A stretch of 64,000 nucleotides of DNA from Jiella avicenniae (GCF_021390325.1 NZ_JAJUWU010000005.1:1-64000), one strand, 5' to 3'. Positions 36,254 to 46,710 are shown, counted from the stretch's first letter. Numbers and translations: made by a program. The notes: a model not told the origin generated them from the sequence alone.

Positions 36254-37097
36254 GAACCCCCACCGCTGCAGCCTCGTCCGGAGGATGCGATTTTTCGCCG
36301 CCCTCTTCGTCGGCGTTGCGGTGGCGGCGACGCTCGTTCCTCCTGCCGCAAGCGCGGCCTCGACGGTGCCGCTGTTCGATCGGCTCGCGGCTCTGCAGAG
36401 CGCCTATCCGGGCGCGGTGGCGGCGGTCGAACCCGGCGCTCTGGTGATGGCCGACGGCCACCGGATTGCCGTCGACGACGGGCGGCAGAAGGATCACGAG
36501 GCCAAGCTCGCCGCCGCCGACGTCGAAGACATGCTGTCGCAGATCTATCCGATCGGCACCTGCGACGACGGCCGGCCGCCGGAGCGCAACTTCGATCCCG
36601 GCCGCATCCGCGACGACGCCGTCTTCCGGGCACTTTACGGCGCCACGCGGCAGGCGGCGGAGGCTGATCTCGTCGCCGTGGACTGGTTCGGATCGAAGCT
36701 TCCCTTCACGCGAGGAGGCGGAGCAGACGCCGCGCTGCGGGCGGTGGCGAAGGACCTTGTCGCCGAGCCTGGGCTGAAGAAATATCTCGTTCCCTCGGCC
36801 GGCACCTTCAACTGGCGGGTGGTCGCCGGGACGAAGCGGCTTTCGGCGCACAGTTTCGGGGCGGCGATCGATCTCAATACGGAATTTGCCGATTACTGGC
36901 TGTGGAGCGGCGGCAAGCCCGGCAACGTCCCCCGCCATCGCAACAGGTTTCCGAAACGGATCGTCGACGTCTTCGAGCGCCACGGCTTCATCTGGGGCGG
37001 CAAGTGGTATCACTACGACACCATGCATTTCGAATACCGGCCGGAGCTGATCGCCATCGGCCGGCTGGCCGAGGCGCGGGGCTGCCCGCGGAGCTGA
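36243..37097 (+). CDS. Periplasmic M15-family D-Ala-D-Ala carboxypeptidase-like protein
   Basis: A 284-residue exported protein with a hydrophobic signal (FFAALFVGVAVAATLVPPAA). The metallopeptidase motifs are LSAHSFGAAIDLNTEF (HxxxxxxD) near residue 202 and the C-terminal MHFEYRPEL (HxE-like), as in VanY/YcdD-type LAS enzymes. It likely trims D-Ala or cleaves peptidoglycan peptides. Two starts are possible: ATG 36243, which overlaps the YARHG gene by 11 bases, or ATG 36285, which begins at the signal peptide but leaves no Shine-Dalgarno spacing. Confidence 0.85.
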   Translation: MAAENPHRCSLVRRMRFFAALFVGVAVAATLVPPAASAASTVPLFDRLAALQSAYPGAVAAVEPGALVMADGHRIAVDDGRQKDHEAKLAAADVEDMLSQIYPIGTCDDGRPPERNFDPGRIRDDAVFRALYGATRQAAEADLVAVDWFGSKLPFTRGGGADAALRAVAKDLVAEPGLKKYLVPSAGTFNWRVVAGTKRLSAHSFGAAIDLNTEFADYWLWSGGKPGNVPRHRNRFPKRIVDVFERHGFIWGGKWYHYDTMHFEYRPELIAIGRLAEARGCPRS

Positions 37098-37193
37098 CCA
37101 CGGTCCGTTCCCTGCGGCTTCGAGCGTGGGGCCCGCCTCTAAAATCGCGGCCGGATCGGGGGTTTGCCGTCTTCCTTTGCAGCGTCTTCGCCG

Positions 37194-37856
37194 TCACGGC
37201 TCGCGACGGTGCTTCGCCGGGAGTTCTTCGACGATGGCGAAGTCCGCCGGCACGCTGTCGGCGATCACGGTGCGCATGTTGGGAAAGTCGTTGCCTTCGA
37301 GCTTGGCGTCGAGGGCTTCCTCGGCAAGCCCGTAGCCGACCCAGCGGGCAGCCAGCCTTTCGCGCAACGTCGCTTCCGGCACGTCGATGAAGGCGGTGAC
37401 GTCGAAGAAGGCGCGCATCGGCGACCAGGCCGGGTCGTCGAGCAGCAGGTAGTTGCCTTCGACGACGATGGTCTCGACGTCCGGCCCGATGATCCGCGCG
37501 CCGGCGCGGGCGATCTCGATTGCCCGGTCGAAGACCGGAACGGCGATCTCGCCGCGCGGGTTCTCGACGAGGCGCTTCAGCGTCGCGGTGAGGCCGCCGG
37601 TGTCGAAGGTGTGCGGTGCCCCCTTGCGCGGCCGGTCGCCGCGCGCCTCCAGCACCATGTCGTCGAAGTGGAATCCGTCCATCGGCAGAACCGCGGCCCG
37701 GCCGGGCGAGGCGCGGTCGAGTTCGCTCGCCAGCCAGTCGGCAAGGGTGCTCTTGCCGGCTCCCGGCGGGCCGGCAACGGCGACCAGTCGCCTGCCGCCA
37801 GGCGGGAGCTCCCGCAATCGCGCAACGAACTCCTCGCGGGAGAGGCGAATCGTCAT
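37194..37856 (-). CDS. P-loop nucleoside/sugar kinase, FrcK-like
   Basis: A 220-residue kinase of the uridine-kinase/PRK superfamily. Walker A is VAGPPGAGKSTLADWL near residue 33 and the substrate-lid/Walker B-like block is PMDGFHFDDMVLEARGD. VVEGNYLLLDDPAW is the Walker B region, followed by an LID segment with RERLAARWVGYGLAEE. It resembles FrcK, encoded with some rhizobial fructose ABC transporters, but no such transporter is nearby. Specificity (nucleoside, fructose or pantothenate-like) is undetermined. The ATG at 37856 starts at MTIRLSREEF. Confidence 0.83.
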   Translation of the reverse strand: MTIRLSREEFVARLRELPPGGRRLVAVAGPPGAGKSTLADWLASELDRASPGRAAVLPMDGFHFDDMVLEARGDRPRKGAPHTFDTGGLTATLKRLVENPRGEIAVPVFDRAIEIARAGARIIGPDVETIVVEGNYLLLDDPAWSPMRAFFDVTAFIDVPEATLRERLAARWVGYGLAEEALDAKLEGNDFPNMRTVIADSVPADFAIVEELPAKHRREP

Positions 37857-39031
37857 GGGGGTTCGCTCCGGTATTCGACGAGACATGCGACGATCGCTTG
37901 ATAGCGCAGCATCGACGAAGACGAAACGGCCTCCTGTCGGCCCTCGGGCGTGGTAGCCATGCAGCCGAGGGTGGTATCTTGGCGAGAATGCAGGCCGGAC
38001 AGCGCGGGCTTGGCTCGAATGATGCGCCAAAGCCCGGGCGCCGAAGCGTTCATCCGCTCGCTTCCCTGCCGGTCATCGCCGGTCCCGCCGGCATCGTCCA
38101 CGTGAGACGGCCGGCGAAGCAGCGCCAGCTCACCGGCAGCCGACGCCCCATCGCATGGGCCAGCGGCGAAGAGCTACCGAGAGGCGATGATGGGGAGGAG
38201 GGGCGCGCAGAGACTCAAGCGGCGCGTTTGAGGATGGCGATCGGCCGGAAGCCGCCGGGAACGCCCCGGATCGCCTGGATTCCGAAGAGTTTGGTCAGGT
38301 CCAGCTTGATCTTGCGATCCGCCACTACCGAATGCTTCCGCATGAGACGCCTCGATTCCGATGCCACGATCCATGCCCCGACATTTCATGCCGAACCGGC
38401 GCCTCCATCCGAGGTGCCGCCGCCTGATCGGCCATTTTCCTTGCCCGAATCGCTGAACGAGCGATGCGCCCATCCTAACGATGGACCTTGTCTCAAGCCC
38501 GCGTATGCCGCGATCGGCCTCGCTTCGAACTCCGCCGCGACCGCTCGGCATCCCCGTAAAGGACGTCGACAACGAGTATTCGTTCTGGGCTCGTCGGATC
38601 CAGGAGCTGATCTCGACTGTCCTCGCTACCGTCACCGGACGTCGATGCCATGCGGCCGGCCGGATGATCGATGCCCAGCTGCGACAATCTGACTCCCTGA
38701 GGAGCCGGAGTCAATGTGGATTCGACAGAATAAAATGCAACAACATTAAGCATATCGCCGCTAATTTCAGCCTGAATGAAACAATCTTCCGAAATTTTGC
38801 TTCGACGCGCAACCGGATCGAGCTTTTTTGGAAATTCCTCGCGATCAAGCCGATCTGACGTTGGGTCACAAGGGGGCTTTTAAGGGCGGTGCTTTGCCCG
38901 TGCCGCCGGCCCTTGCCGCCTCAAGTCGTTCGGGGACGGCGTTCGCGCACCGCTTGGGGAAACGCCGCTTCGACGCACTGCTGCGCCGCGTCTTCCTCGT
39001 GGCGATGTGGCGGCGTTCATTCCGTGCGGTC
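37857..39031. other. 1.2-kb region without a convincing gene
   Basis: Nothing here has clear protein-family sequence. It contains one possible 42-codon gene on the minus strand (38215-38343). At 38481-38858 there is a plus-strand open frame of 125 codons with no recognisable motif. Composition falls to markedly AT-rich at about 38705-38830, unlike both flanks. The region may be the remains of a decayed gene or an old insertion; no IS ends or tRNA are visible. Confidence 0.45.
38215..38343 (-). CDS. Possible 42-residue small protein
   Basis: An ATG-initiated frame with an SD-like gaggcg five bases upstream. The product begins MRKHSVVADRKIKLDLTKLF and ends RPIAILKRAA. It is basic, with no signal peptide and no known motif. 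It could be a genuine small protein or the remnant of a larger one. It is included because its start and ribosome-binding site look better than those of other frames in the region. Confidence 0.28.
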   Translation of the reverse strand: MRKHSVVADRKIKLDLTKLFGIQAIRGVPGGFRPIAILKRAA

Positions 39032-40510
39032 TCACACCGAGACAGGCTCCGTCCGCCCGGTGAATTCCAGCTCCCAGGCCGCTTTCCACGCTTTGTCGTG
39101 GCGATCGAGGACGAGAAAGTTGCGTTCCCCGGCATAGGTCGTGCGATAGCCGGGCAGGGGAAGGATGCGGATCTTGCGCCCCGCGAGGGGGCTTTCGCCG
39201 AATTTCGCCAGGAGGCCGAGCATCCTCGGATATCCCGGTGCGGGTGCCGGATGGGAAATGCCCGAAGCGACGAGCTGGTGCATGACCCCGCCGCCCTTCA
39301 GTCGCATCTCGCCCCGCGTGGCGAGATGGATTTCGCCGGACAGGACCGTGAGTTCGCCCCGTCCGCTCTCCTCCCAGCCGGCCAGCAGCGCCAGAAGACG
39401 CTTCCACTCGCCGCGATGCGCGCGGCTTTGCCACTGGTCGCGCAGATCGTCCTCGTATTCGTGGCTGCCGGGGATCAGGTCGGTGGCGAATTCCACCCAG
39501 CTGAGCCGCGGGCCGAGCGCCGGCACGCTGGACATCAGGAGGATGCGATCGCCCTTCGGCGTTTCGGCGAAGGCCGTTTCGAGGACGCTCCAGCCGATCG
39601 GCCCCATCACCCGCTCGAGCCGGCGCTCGCTGCGCAGGTCCGGCGAGATGATCGACAGGCCGGGATAGCGGATCGCGGTGCCGAGATTGCTTCCCGTCCG
39701 GTCGAAGCCGTTCGCCGGCGTTTCGCCCGGCCGAACCGCCAACTGGAAGATCAGGAACATCTCCCGCGCAGCGGCGAAGATCTCCGCGCCCACGGGGCTG
39801 TCGAGCATTTCCGCCGGATGGCTTCCCCAGCCGTCGATGATGTCGTGATCGTCCCACATCATGATCGACGGGACACGGGCGGCGAGGCTCGCGAAGGCCG
39901 GGCGCGCATAGGTGATGAGGTATCGCTCGAAGTAGAAGCGCCGCAGCGCTTCGGTGATCTCGGGTGTCAGCGGGACGGCGCCGCGATCGGTCTTCTTCAG
40001 GCTCGCCCAGCGCTCCACTTCCGGATGGCAGTGGAGGACGTCGTCGGCATAGAGCTGATCCCCACCCTGGAGGAGAAGGGCGAAGGGGTTCGCCAGGTTC
40101 TCGTCGGCGAGCCGCTGCCACACCGCGTCCCGCTCCTCGACGGGCCGCTCGAGATCGCCTTCCTCCTGGCCATTGCAGGAGACATAGGCGATGCGCAGGT
40201 CGGGCGTTGCCGCCGAGGCGACAGGATGACGGACGCCATCGATCCCGTAAAAGCCGCCCGTGCCGCTCGGGAGTGAAAAGTCGTAGGCGTGGACGGTACG
40301 ACCGAATTCCTCGGCAAGCGTCAGCGGCGCGATCTCGCCCTCGTCCGTGACGAGCATCGGAGGCCGCTCTCCGGCCGGGAGCACGAGCAGCGCCCGCAAC
40401 CGGTCACGCTGCGCGTCGCCGCCCTGCGCAAACAGCACCGGACCGACCCGATCGGGGCCCGCGCGCCTTCCTGTCGGCGCCGGCGGCGCTTCGCCATTCA
40501 TGCCTGCCAT
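39032..40510 (-). CDS. PhoD-like alkaline phosphatase/phosphodiesterase
   Basis: A 492-residue metallophosphatase of the PhoD-like superfamily without a signal peptide. Metal-ligand blocks are RIAYVSCNGQEEG, LLLQGGDQLYADD, IMMWDDHDIIDGWGS and TVLSGEIHLATRG, in the usual order. It probably hydrolyses phosphomono- or diesters, but as a cytoplasmic variant its substrate is unknown. An ATG three codons downstream (40501) is also possible. It is monocistronic and precedes the gene-poor region. Confidence 0.85.
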   Translation of the reverse strand: MAGMNGEAPPAPTGRRAGPDRVGPVLFAQGGDAQRDRLRALLVLPAGERPPMLVTDEGEIAPLTLAEEFGRTVHAYDFSLPSGTGGFYGIDGVRHPVASAATPDLRIAYVSCNGQEEGDLERPVEERDAVWQRLADENLANPFALLLQGGDQLYADDVLHCHPEVERWASLKKTDRGAVPLTPEITEALRRFYFERYLITYARPAFASLAARVPSIMMWDDHDIIDGWGSHPAEMLDSPVGAEIFAAAREMFLIFQLAVRPGETPANGFDRTGSNLGTAIRYPGLSIISPDLRSERRLERVMGPIGWSVLETAFAETPKGDRILLMSSVPALGPRLSWVEFATDLIPGSHEYEDDLRDQWQSRAHRGEWKRLLALLAGWEESGRGELTVLSGEIHLATRGEMRLKGGGVMHQLVASGISHPAPAPGYPRMLGLLAKFGESPLAGRKIRILPLPGYRTTYAGERNFLVLDRHDKAWKAAWELEFTGRTEPVSV

Positions 40511-40653
40511 CGCTCAACTCTTCGTCCCGCCAGCGCGCGTCCGGTCGTTCGACCCGTCTTCGACTTCGTCGCAGATATAGGGGGCGGGCTGACGTTGCCA
40601 GCAGCGGCGCGACGACCAGAGTATGTCCGCCGCGAAGGAAGGGCGTCGGCGCC

Positions 40654-41568
40654 TCACCAGCGCCGCAGCCAGTCCTCCGTTTCCTTCGCGGTGGTGGCGC
40701 TCACCGCCGAGCCGCGATCGTCGGCAAGGCCGGGCCTGGTGTCGACGCCGGGCAGATCTGTGGAGGAAGAACTCTCCCCGGCCGCCGCTGTCTCGACGGC
40801 ACGGCCCTGACGCTCGTCGCTGCCGGCCGGCGAGCGCTGGCGCGTGCGGAACATGTCGAGGAAGGGGCTCTTCGTCGCGGCCACTTCCGCCGGCCGCTGG
40901 TGCGGAACCGGCGCGCCGCTTTCCCCTCGCGGCTCGGCGTAGCCGATGGCCGTCGACGATCCGCCGGAGGTTTGCGGGCGCGTCGAGGCGGTGCGCATCA
41001 GATCGATGGCGCTTCCGGCGTTCTGGGCCTGCCGCACCTCCGCCTGGCTGACGATCCGCGCCTCCGGATTGAGGCGCCGGGAGACCTTTTCGTAGAAGGC
41101 GTTGCCGCCGGCGATCAGCCGGTAGCTCATGTTGCGATAGGGAAAGTTCATTCCGGCCGTGTGGAAGTATTTCGCTTGGGCCACGCCCTTGTGCCGCTCG
41201 CCGTCGAGGACGCGATAGGCGACCTTCATGGCGAGATCCTTGCCCGCCCGCATCTCGCGCGTCATCACGCCGGGAGCGAACTGGTTCGGCTGGCCGACGA
41301 CCTGGCAGACGTCGTCGGGATAATCCGACGACGCGACCCGGTTCATCACGACCGTTCCGACCGCCAGCATGCCGTCCTCGCTGGACCGGTTCGATTCGAA
41401 ATACATGGCACGCGCCAGACATTCCTGTGCGGGGCCGAAATCCTTCCTGGCAGCCAGGGCGTCGAAGGCTTCGTCGGCACCGGGCGCCCCGATGCAGCCG
41501 GCGAGCGGCAGGATCAGGAGGGCGGCGAGGGCGCGGCGGAGGGTGGTAACGGCGTGTTTCGAGATCAT
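40654..41568 (-). CDS. SleB/CwlJ-type cell-wall hydrolase lipoprotein
   Basis: A 304-residue lipoprotein: a short signal with lipobox LPLAGC near residue 25 predicts lipidation. The Hydrolase_2 (SleB/CwlJ) domain follows: CLARAMYFESNRSSEDGMLA, with the conserved catalytic Glu, then VGTVVMNRVAS, NQFAPGVM and AKYFHTAGMNF. The family cleaves peptidoglycan. In Gram-negatives it is thought to remodel the cell wall. The C-terminal third is low-complexity. It is the last gene of a minus-strand group with the SDR, repeat protein and queG, 144 bases after the SDR. Confidence 0.87.
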   Translation of the reverse strand: MISKHAVTTLRRALAALLILPLAGCIGAPGADEAFDALAARKDFGPAQECLARAMYFESNRSSEDGMLAVGTVVMNRVASSDYPDDVCQVVGQPNQFAPGVMTREMRAGKDLAMKVAYRVLDGERHKGVAQAKYFHTAGMNFPYRNMSYRLIAGGNAFYEKVSRRLNPEARIVSQAEVRQAQNAGSAIDLMRTASTRPQTSGGSSTAIGYAEPRGESGAPVPHQRPAEVAATKSPFLDMFRTRQRSPAGSDERQGRAVETAAAGESSSSTDLPGVDTRPGLADDRGSAVSATTAKETEDWLRRW

Positions 41569-41712
41569 GACGAAGTCGTGATCGCCGATTGGGGCAACAA
41601 ATCGACACATTCCGAGCCGGTGAGACTCGGTGAGCCGACTGTTGCCGCCGCGCCTCAGATCGGCAGGTCGCCAGCACTCCGTGGCGAGCCCCGGCAGCCG
41701 GCTCCGATCGCC

Positions 41713-42627
41713 TCAATCGGTGTCGAAATCGCCCTTCACGCTCTCCAGTCCCTCGCGATAGGTCGGATAGCGAAAACCGTATCCCGCCTGCCTGATCTTC
41801 TCGTTCGAGACACGCTTGTTCTCGCCATAGAAGCTGCGGGCCATGGGCGAGAGGTCGACCGAGGCGAAGTCGGTCTCCGCCGGAGGCGCGGCACCGACCA
41901 TTTCGGCGGCGTGAAGCACCACGTCCTGGGGCGGGGCCGGTTCGTCGTCGGTGACGTTGAAGATCCCGCCGAGGCGCTTTTCGGCGAGGAGCTTCGTCGC
42001 CCCGGCGATGTCGTCCACATGGATGCGGTTGAACACCTGTCCCGGCTTGACCAGGCGTTTCGCCGTACCGTTTTTCAGATTGACGAAGGCGTTGCGACCC
42101 GGCCCGTAGATTCCCGACAGGCGGATGATCGCGACCGGGACCCCGCGGGTCTCGCCGAGGCTGATCCAGGCCTCTTCCGCCTCGACGCGCGCCTTCGAGC
42201 GCTCCGAGCGCGGCTTCAGCTCGCTCTTTTCGTCCACCCAGCCGCCCTCGTGGTCGCCATAGACGCCGACGGTCGACAGATAGCCGATCCATTCGAGGTT
42301 CGGGCTGCCATGGGCGATCTCGTCGAAATACCATCGCAGGACCGGATCGCCGGATCGGGCATTGGCGCCGCCGACGCTGGCGCCTTTCGGCGCCTCGTGG
42401 CCCGGCGGTGCCGAGACGAGGAGGTGGGTCGCGCGATACAGCGCCCCGGCAATGCCGTCGGCCGGATGCTCGCCGTCGAAGACCAGCGGTTTCAGGCCGT
42501 GGGCGGCGATGGAGGAAGCCTTGTCCCGCGAGCGGACGGTGACGGCTTCGACCGTCACCTCGTGCTTGTCGAGGCTGTCGACGAAGTGGGCGGCCGAGTA
42601 GCCGTAGCCGAAGACGAAGAGATGCAT
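41713..42627 (-). CDS. NAD(P)-dependent epimerase/dehydratase-like SDR
   Basis: A 304-residue extended/atypical SDR. The N-terminal Rossmann motif is FVFGYGYSAAHF (GxGxxA form, as in YeeZ-like proteins). LLVSAPPG replaces the usual NNAG, YLSTVGVYGDHEGGWVDE follows, and the region IIRLSGIYGPGRN is the sugar-nucleotide-type motif. The substrate is unknown. It lies 3 bases after the repeat protein and downstream of queG, so it is probably co-transcribed. Confidence 0.85.
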   Translation of the reverse strand: MHLFVFGYGYSAAHFVDSLDKHEVTVEAVTVRSRDKASSIAAHGLKPLVFDGEHPADGIAGALYRATHLLVSAPPGHEAPKGASVGGANARSGDPVLRWYFDEIAHGSPNLEWIGYLSTVGVYGDHEGGWVDEKSELKPRSERSKARVEAEEAWISLGETRGVPVAIIRLSGIYGPGRNAFVNLKNGTAKRLVKPGQVFNRIHVDDIAGATKLLAEKRLGGIFNVTDDEPAPPQDVVLHAAEMVGAAPPAETDFASVDLSPMARSFYGENKRVSNEKIRQAGYGFRYPTYREGLESVKGDFDTD

Positions 42628-42630
42628 GGA

Positions 42631-42970
42631 CTATCCAAACCTTTGGCGGGCCGGAGCGAAGCTCTCCACTTCCAGCCGGCCGATCCTGAGGCGACCGATT
42701 TCGGCTTCGCCGATTCTCGCCCGGCCGACGGAGAGGCGGCCGATGGCGAGGGCCCCGACGGCGACGGCCCCGAGCGCGCAGGCGCCGAGCGCCAGGGCTC
42801 CGACGGCACCTGCGCCGAGCGCCGCCGAGCCCGCCGCGACGTCGGTGCGCGGCAGCATGCCGCCATCCCGCAACGGCGTGATCGCCCGGCGCATCCGTGC
42901 TTCCGGTCCCGCCTCGCGATCGGGCAGTGCGCTTCCCGGTGCGCTCATGGCGCCCGCCGGCAGGGGCGGC

Positions 42971-42996
<26 letters not shown>
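42631..42996 (-). CDS. Pentapeptide-like glycine-repeat hypothetical protein
   Basis: A 121-residue protein whose C-terminal half is made of about nine five-residue units of the form x-x-x-(I/L/V)-G: ALALG, ACALG, AVAVG, ALAIG, RLSVG, RARIG, EAEIG, RLRIG and RLEVE. The early units are hydrophobic and the later ones charged. The N-terminal half is polar with no motif. Such a period suggests a right-handed beta-helix (pentapeptide-repeat-like) or a membrane-associated beta-solenoid. Its start overlaps the 3' end of queG by 26 bases and it stops 3 bases before the SDR, so it sits in that operon. The function is unknown. Confidence 0.65.
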
Positions 42997-44128
<1,132 letters not shown>

Positions 44129-44270
44129 CTGACGGATATGACCGGCGGGTCGGCGGGTCGCAAGGGCGCAGCAGAAGACCGCGGCCCGGACCGAGCCGGC
44201 CCGGCCGAGCGGTGCGCGCCGCGCGACCCGCGCCCGAGCGCCCCGCTTGCGGCCGAACCGTTGCCGGCCG

Positions 44271-45095
44271 TCACACCCTGGTGCGCGCCATGCCGTCCTT
44301 GGCCGGGCGATAGTCGGGATTGAGCTGCGCGGCGCGGGCATAGGAGCGGAACGCCTTGCTGCGGTCGCCCTTGCGCTCGTAGGCGAGGGCCTGGTTGGTC
44401 CAGTATTCCGCCTTGGTGTCGTCGAGCCGGAGCGCCGTGTTGAAGTCCTCGAAGGCGTTGTCGTCGTCGCCGGTGGCCAGATAGGAGACGCCCCGTGCCG
44501 AATAAGGCTCGGCGGCGTTCGGCTGCAGCGAGATCGCCCGGGAGAAGTCTTCGATCGCCAGCTTGTGCTGGCCGTCGATCTGATAGAGCAGGCCGCGATT
44601 GTGGTAGGCGCGCGGATCGGACGTGCCGAGGTCGATCGCCTTCTGGAAATAGCCGAGGGCCTCGCGGTTGCGCCCCGCCACCCGGTAGACGTTGCCGAGG
44701 CCGATATAGGCCGAGCCGTAGCGCGGATTGATCTGGATCGCCTTGTTGTAGTCGGCGGCGGCCTTGGCCGGATCGTCGATCTGGCGATAGATCAGGGCGC
44801 GGTTGGCATAGGCCTGGTAGAAATTCGGATCGAGCTGGATGGCGCGGTTGAAATCGGCGATGGCGTTCTGATACTCGCCGGCCCGGCCATAGGCCGTGCC
44901 GCGCACGTTGTAGCCTTCGGGATCGGACGGATTGGCGTTCACCGTCGCCGTCAGGGAGGCGATGTTCTGCTCGGTGCCCTGGTTCTTGTCGAGGGAGATC
45001 GCCTGGATCGCGGCGATGTCCCCACCCGTCTGGCAGCCTGCCATCACCATAATGCCGCAGATCAGTGCGGCGAACATGCCTTTGCGGCCATCCAT
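44271..45095 (-). CDS. NlpI-like TPR lipoprotein
   Basis: A 274-residue lipoprotein. The signal MFAALICGIMVMAGCQ has a lipobox cysteine near residue 21. About six TPR units follow, for example AYANRALIYRQIDDPAKAAA, AYIGLGNVYRVAGRNREALG and AYHNRGLLYQIDGQHKLAIE. It is likely anchored in the outer or inner membrane as an adaptor for cell-wall hydrolases, as NlpI is in E. coli; that role is inferred. The start at 45095 gives the best signal; ATG 45158 is also in frame. Confidence 0.83.
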   Translation of the reverse strand: MDGRKGMFAALICGIMVMAGCQTGGDIAAIQAISLDKNQGTEQNIASLTATVNANPSDPEGYNVRGTAYGRAGEYQNAIADFNRAIQLDPNFYQAYANRALIYRQIDDPAKAAADYNKAIQINPRYGSAYIGLGNVYRVAGRNREALGYFQKAIDLGTSDPRAYHNRGLLYQIDGQHKLAIEDFSRAISLQPNAAEPYSARGVSYLATGDDDNAFEDFNTALRLDDTKAEYWTNQALAYERKGDRSKAFRSYARAAQLNPDYRPAKDGMARTRV

Positions 45096-45252
45096 CGATG
45101 CGAAAGTGGCGTAGCCTCGCCGGATGGCGGCAGGCGATGGGCGATGGGTGATCGGCATGTCGATGATGGTTCGTCCGGTTGTTTCGGGTGAGCTTTTGAC
45201 CCTATCTCGCACAAGCGGCCGAATTTTGAAATCGTTCGCGCTGCAAACACGG

Positions 45253-45283
45253 AAAAATCGCCGCGGGTGTTGCCCACGGCGAT
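45253..45283 (-). terminator. Intrinsic terminator downstream of rpsU
   Basis: Read on the minus strand, a GC-rich stem (left arm atcgccgtggg, right arm acccgcggcgat with one T-G wobble) encloses a short loop and runs into TTTTT. It lies about 110 bases downstream of the rpsU stop codon and is the clearest rho-independent terminator in the window. Confidence 0.8.
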
Positions 45284-45389
45284 GCATCCATTGCGACGAA
45301 AATCCGAGGGAACGGCCCCGATGAGGCGTTTCGACGGGCCGAGAGCGAGATCTCCGCGCCGCGCGACGGTCCGTCCGCGACGCTTCGTC

Positions 45390-45617
45390 TCACGAGGCGG
45401 CGCGGCCGCCGCCGGCGAGCCCTTCGCGCTGCGCGCGCTTGCGGGCGAGCTTGCGAGCCCGACGGACGGCCTCGGCCTTTTCACGCGCACGCTTCTCCGA
45501 AGGCTTTTCGTAGAAGTTGCGCATCTTCATTTCGCGGAAGATGCCTTCGCGCTGCATCTTCTTCTTCAGCGCGCGGAGCGCCTGATCCACATTGTTGTCG
45601 CGGACGAGTATCTGCAC
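45390..45617 (-). CDS. rpsU: 30S ribosomal protein S21
   Basis: A 75-residue basic protein that matches bS21 throughout: [20 protein letters not shown], then [20 protein letters not shown] and the Arg/Lys-rich tail. It is a small-subunit protein involved in translation initiation near the anti-Shine-Dalgarno site. The gene is monocistronic with its own terminator at 45253-45283. Confidence 0.96.
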   Translation of the reverse strand: MQILVRDNNVDQALRALKKKMQREGIFREMKMRNFYEKPSEKRAREKAEAVRRARKLARKRAQREGLAGGGRAAS

Positions 45618-45870
45618 CGGGTGTTCCGTCTATAGCGCCAGATAATTGGGTCGAGAACGTATTTTCTTCTGGCGAGGCCTCGCCCGCCGCAAGAAGGGCT
45701 CCGTTATCAAATCGGCCGGGTTTTGTCGAGATGCAAAGTAATCGTCGGAAAGACGAACCGTAAGCCGGCAAAGGGACACGGTGCTGGCGTTTTTCGCGTC
45801 GAATGGCTAGGCACCGGGCCAGCACACCGGCGATTGCCGGCCAACCCCTCAGACGAGGCGAAGACGAAGG

Positions 45871-46710
45871 TTGCAGCGTCAGCAAGAAGCGCCGGCATTC
45901 GCATCGACCGACGCCGTCTTTCAGGCGGCCGCGGCCGGCGTCGTCGTCGCCGCGTTGATCCAGTTGACCGCGGCGCTCGCCGGCTTCGGCCTGGTCGATG
46001 GCCTCTACGAGGCCGGACCGGGATTGCCCGTCGTCTCGACCGCCAGCGCGTTCTGGGTGGCCGCGAGCGCGTTTGCCTTCGTGGTCGCCGGTTTTGCCGG
46101 CGCCCGTCTCGCCGATGCACATCGATTTCGCGATGCCCTGTTCTGCGGCCTTCTGACGTTTTCGGGCGCGCTGATCGCCGCCGTCGTCGTCCTGACGCTG
46201 CGGCCGCCGTCGCTGGTCGACCGCAGTCTCGGACCGGTCGGCCATGCAGTCGCGGCGATGGCGGCGGCCGACAGGACGTCCTTGCCGGATGCTGCTCTCG
46301 ATCTGTCGGCACTGCGAGGCGAGGTTCTGGCGTTTCTCGATCCCGCCGACGCCGATGACCGGACGCCGGGTCGCGCCGAAACGAGCCGGGACGACAGCAG
46401 GGCGGCGCTCGCGACGGTCCTTGCGGGTATTGCCGAGACGGCCGACGAAGCCGCCGTTGCCGCGGCCGTCGATGCGATCGAGGCTGCGGCCGGCGTGACG
46501 GAGCCGGTGGCCGAGCGGCGGCTGACCGACTGGCAGCGGGCCCATGACGGGGCGTTGCGCAACGCGCGCCGCTCCGCCGCTGCGGCCACGGGCGCCGTCA
46601 GCAGCGCCTGTTTCTCCGCCTTCGTGGCGCTCGTCGCCGCCATGCTGGCTTCGCTCTTGGGCAGCGTTCTCGGCCGGACGCGGGACCGGGTGGTGGAGTT
46701 CGGCGCGTGA
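45871..46710 (+). CDS. Membrane protein, first of a tandem paralogous pair
   Basis: A 279-residue protein starting at TTG 45871, the first start codon after an in-frame stop. Three N-terminal helices (AAAAGVVVAALIQLTAALAG, SAFWVAASAFAFVVAGFAGA and FCGLLTFSGALIAAVVVLTL), a charged middle region and a C-terminal helix (FSAFVALVAAMLASLLGSVL) are visible. The second gene (46840-47808) has the same layout, with matching C-terminal halves (AAVDAIEAAAGV here; SAVDAVARVAGVA there). The function is unknown; it resembles membrane proteins sometimes labelled PhnA-like in rhizobia. Confidence 0.65.
   Translation: MQRQQEAPAFASTDAVFQAAAAGVVVAALIQLTAALAGFGLVDGLYEAGPGLPVVSTASAFWVAASAFAFVVAGFAGARLADAHRFRDALFCGLLTFSGALIAAVVVLTLRPPSLVDRSLGPVGHAVAAMAAADRTSLPDAALDLSALRGEVLAFLDPADADDRTPGRAETSRDDSRAALATVLAGIAETADEAAVAAAVDAIEAAAGVTEPVAERRLTDWQRAHDGALRNARRSAAAATGAVSSACFSAFVALVAAMLASLLGSVLGRTRDRVVEFGA

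Noticed and set aside
34732-36447. A 571-codon open frame on the plus strand over the YARHG gene
   Set aside because: The 453-residue frame has a signal peptide and a YARHG domain, while this one is Arg-rich and motif-free.
38481-38858. A 125-codon plus-strand frame in the gene-poor region
   Set aside because: No motif, ribosome-binding site or consistent composition supports it; it runs through an AT-rich drop and looks fortuitous.
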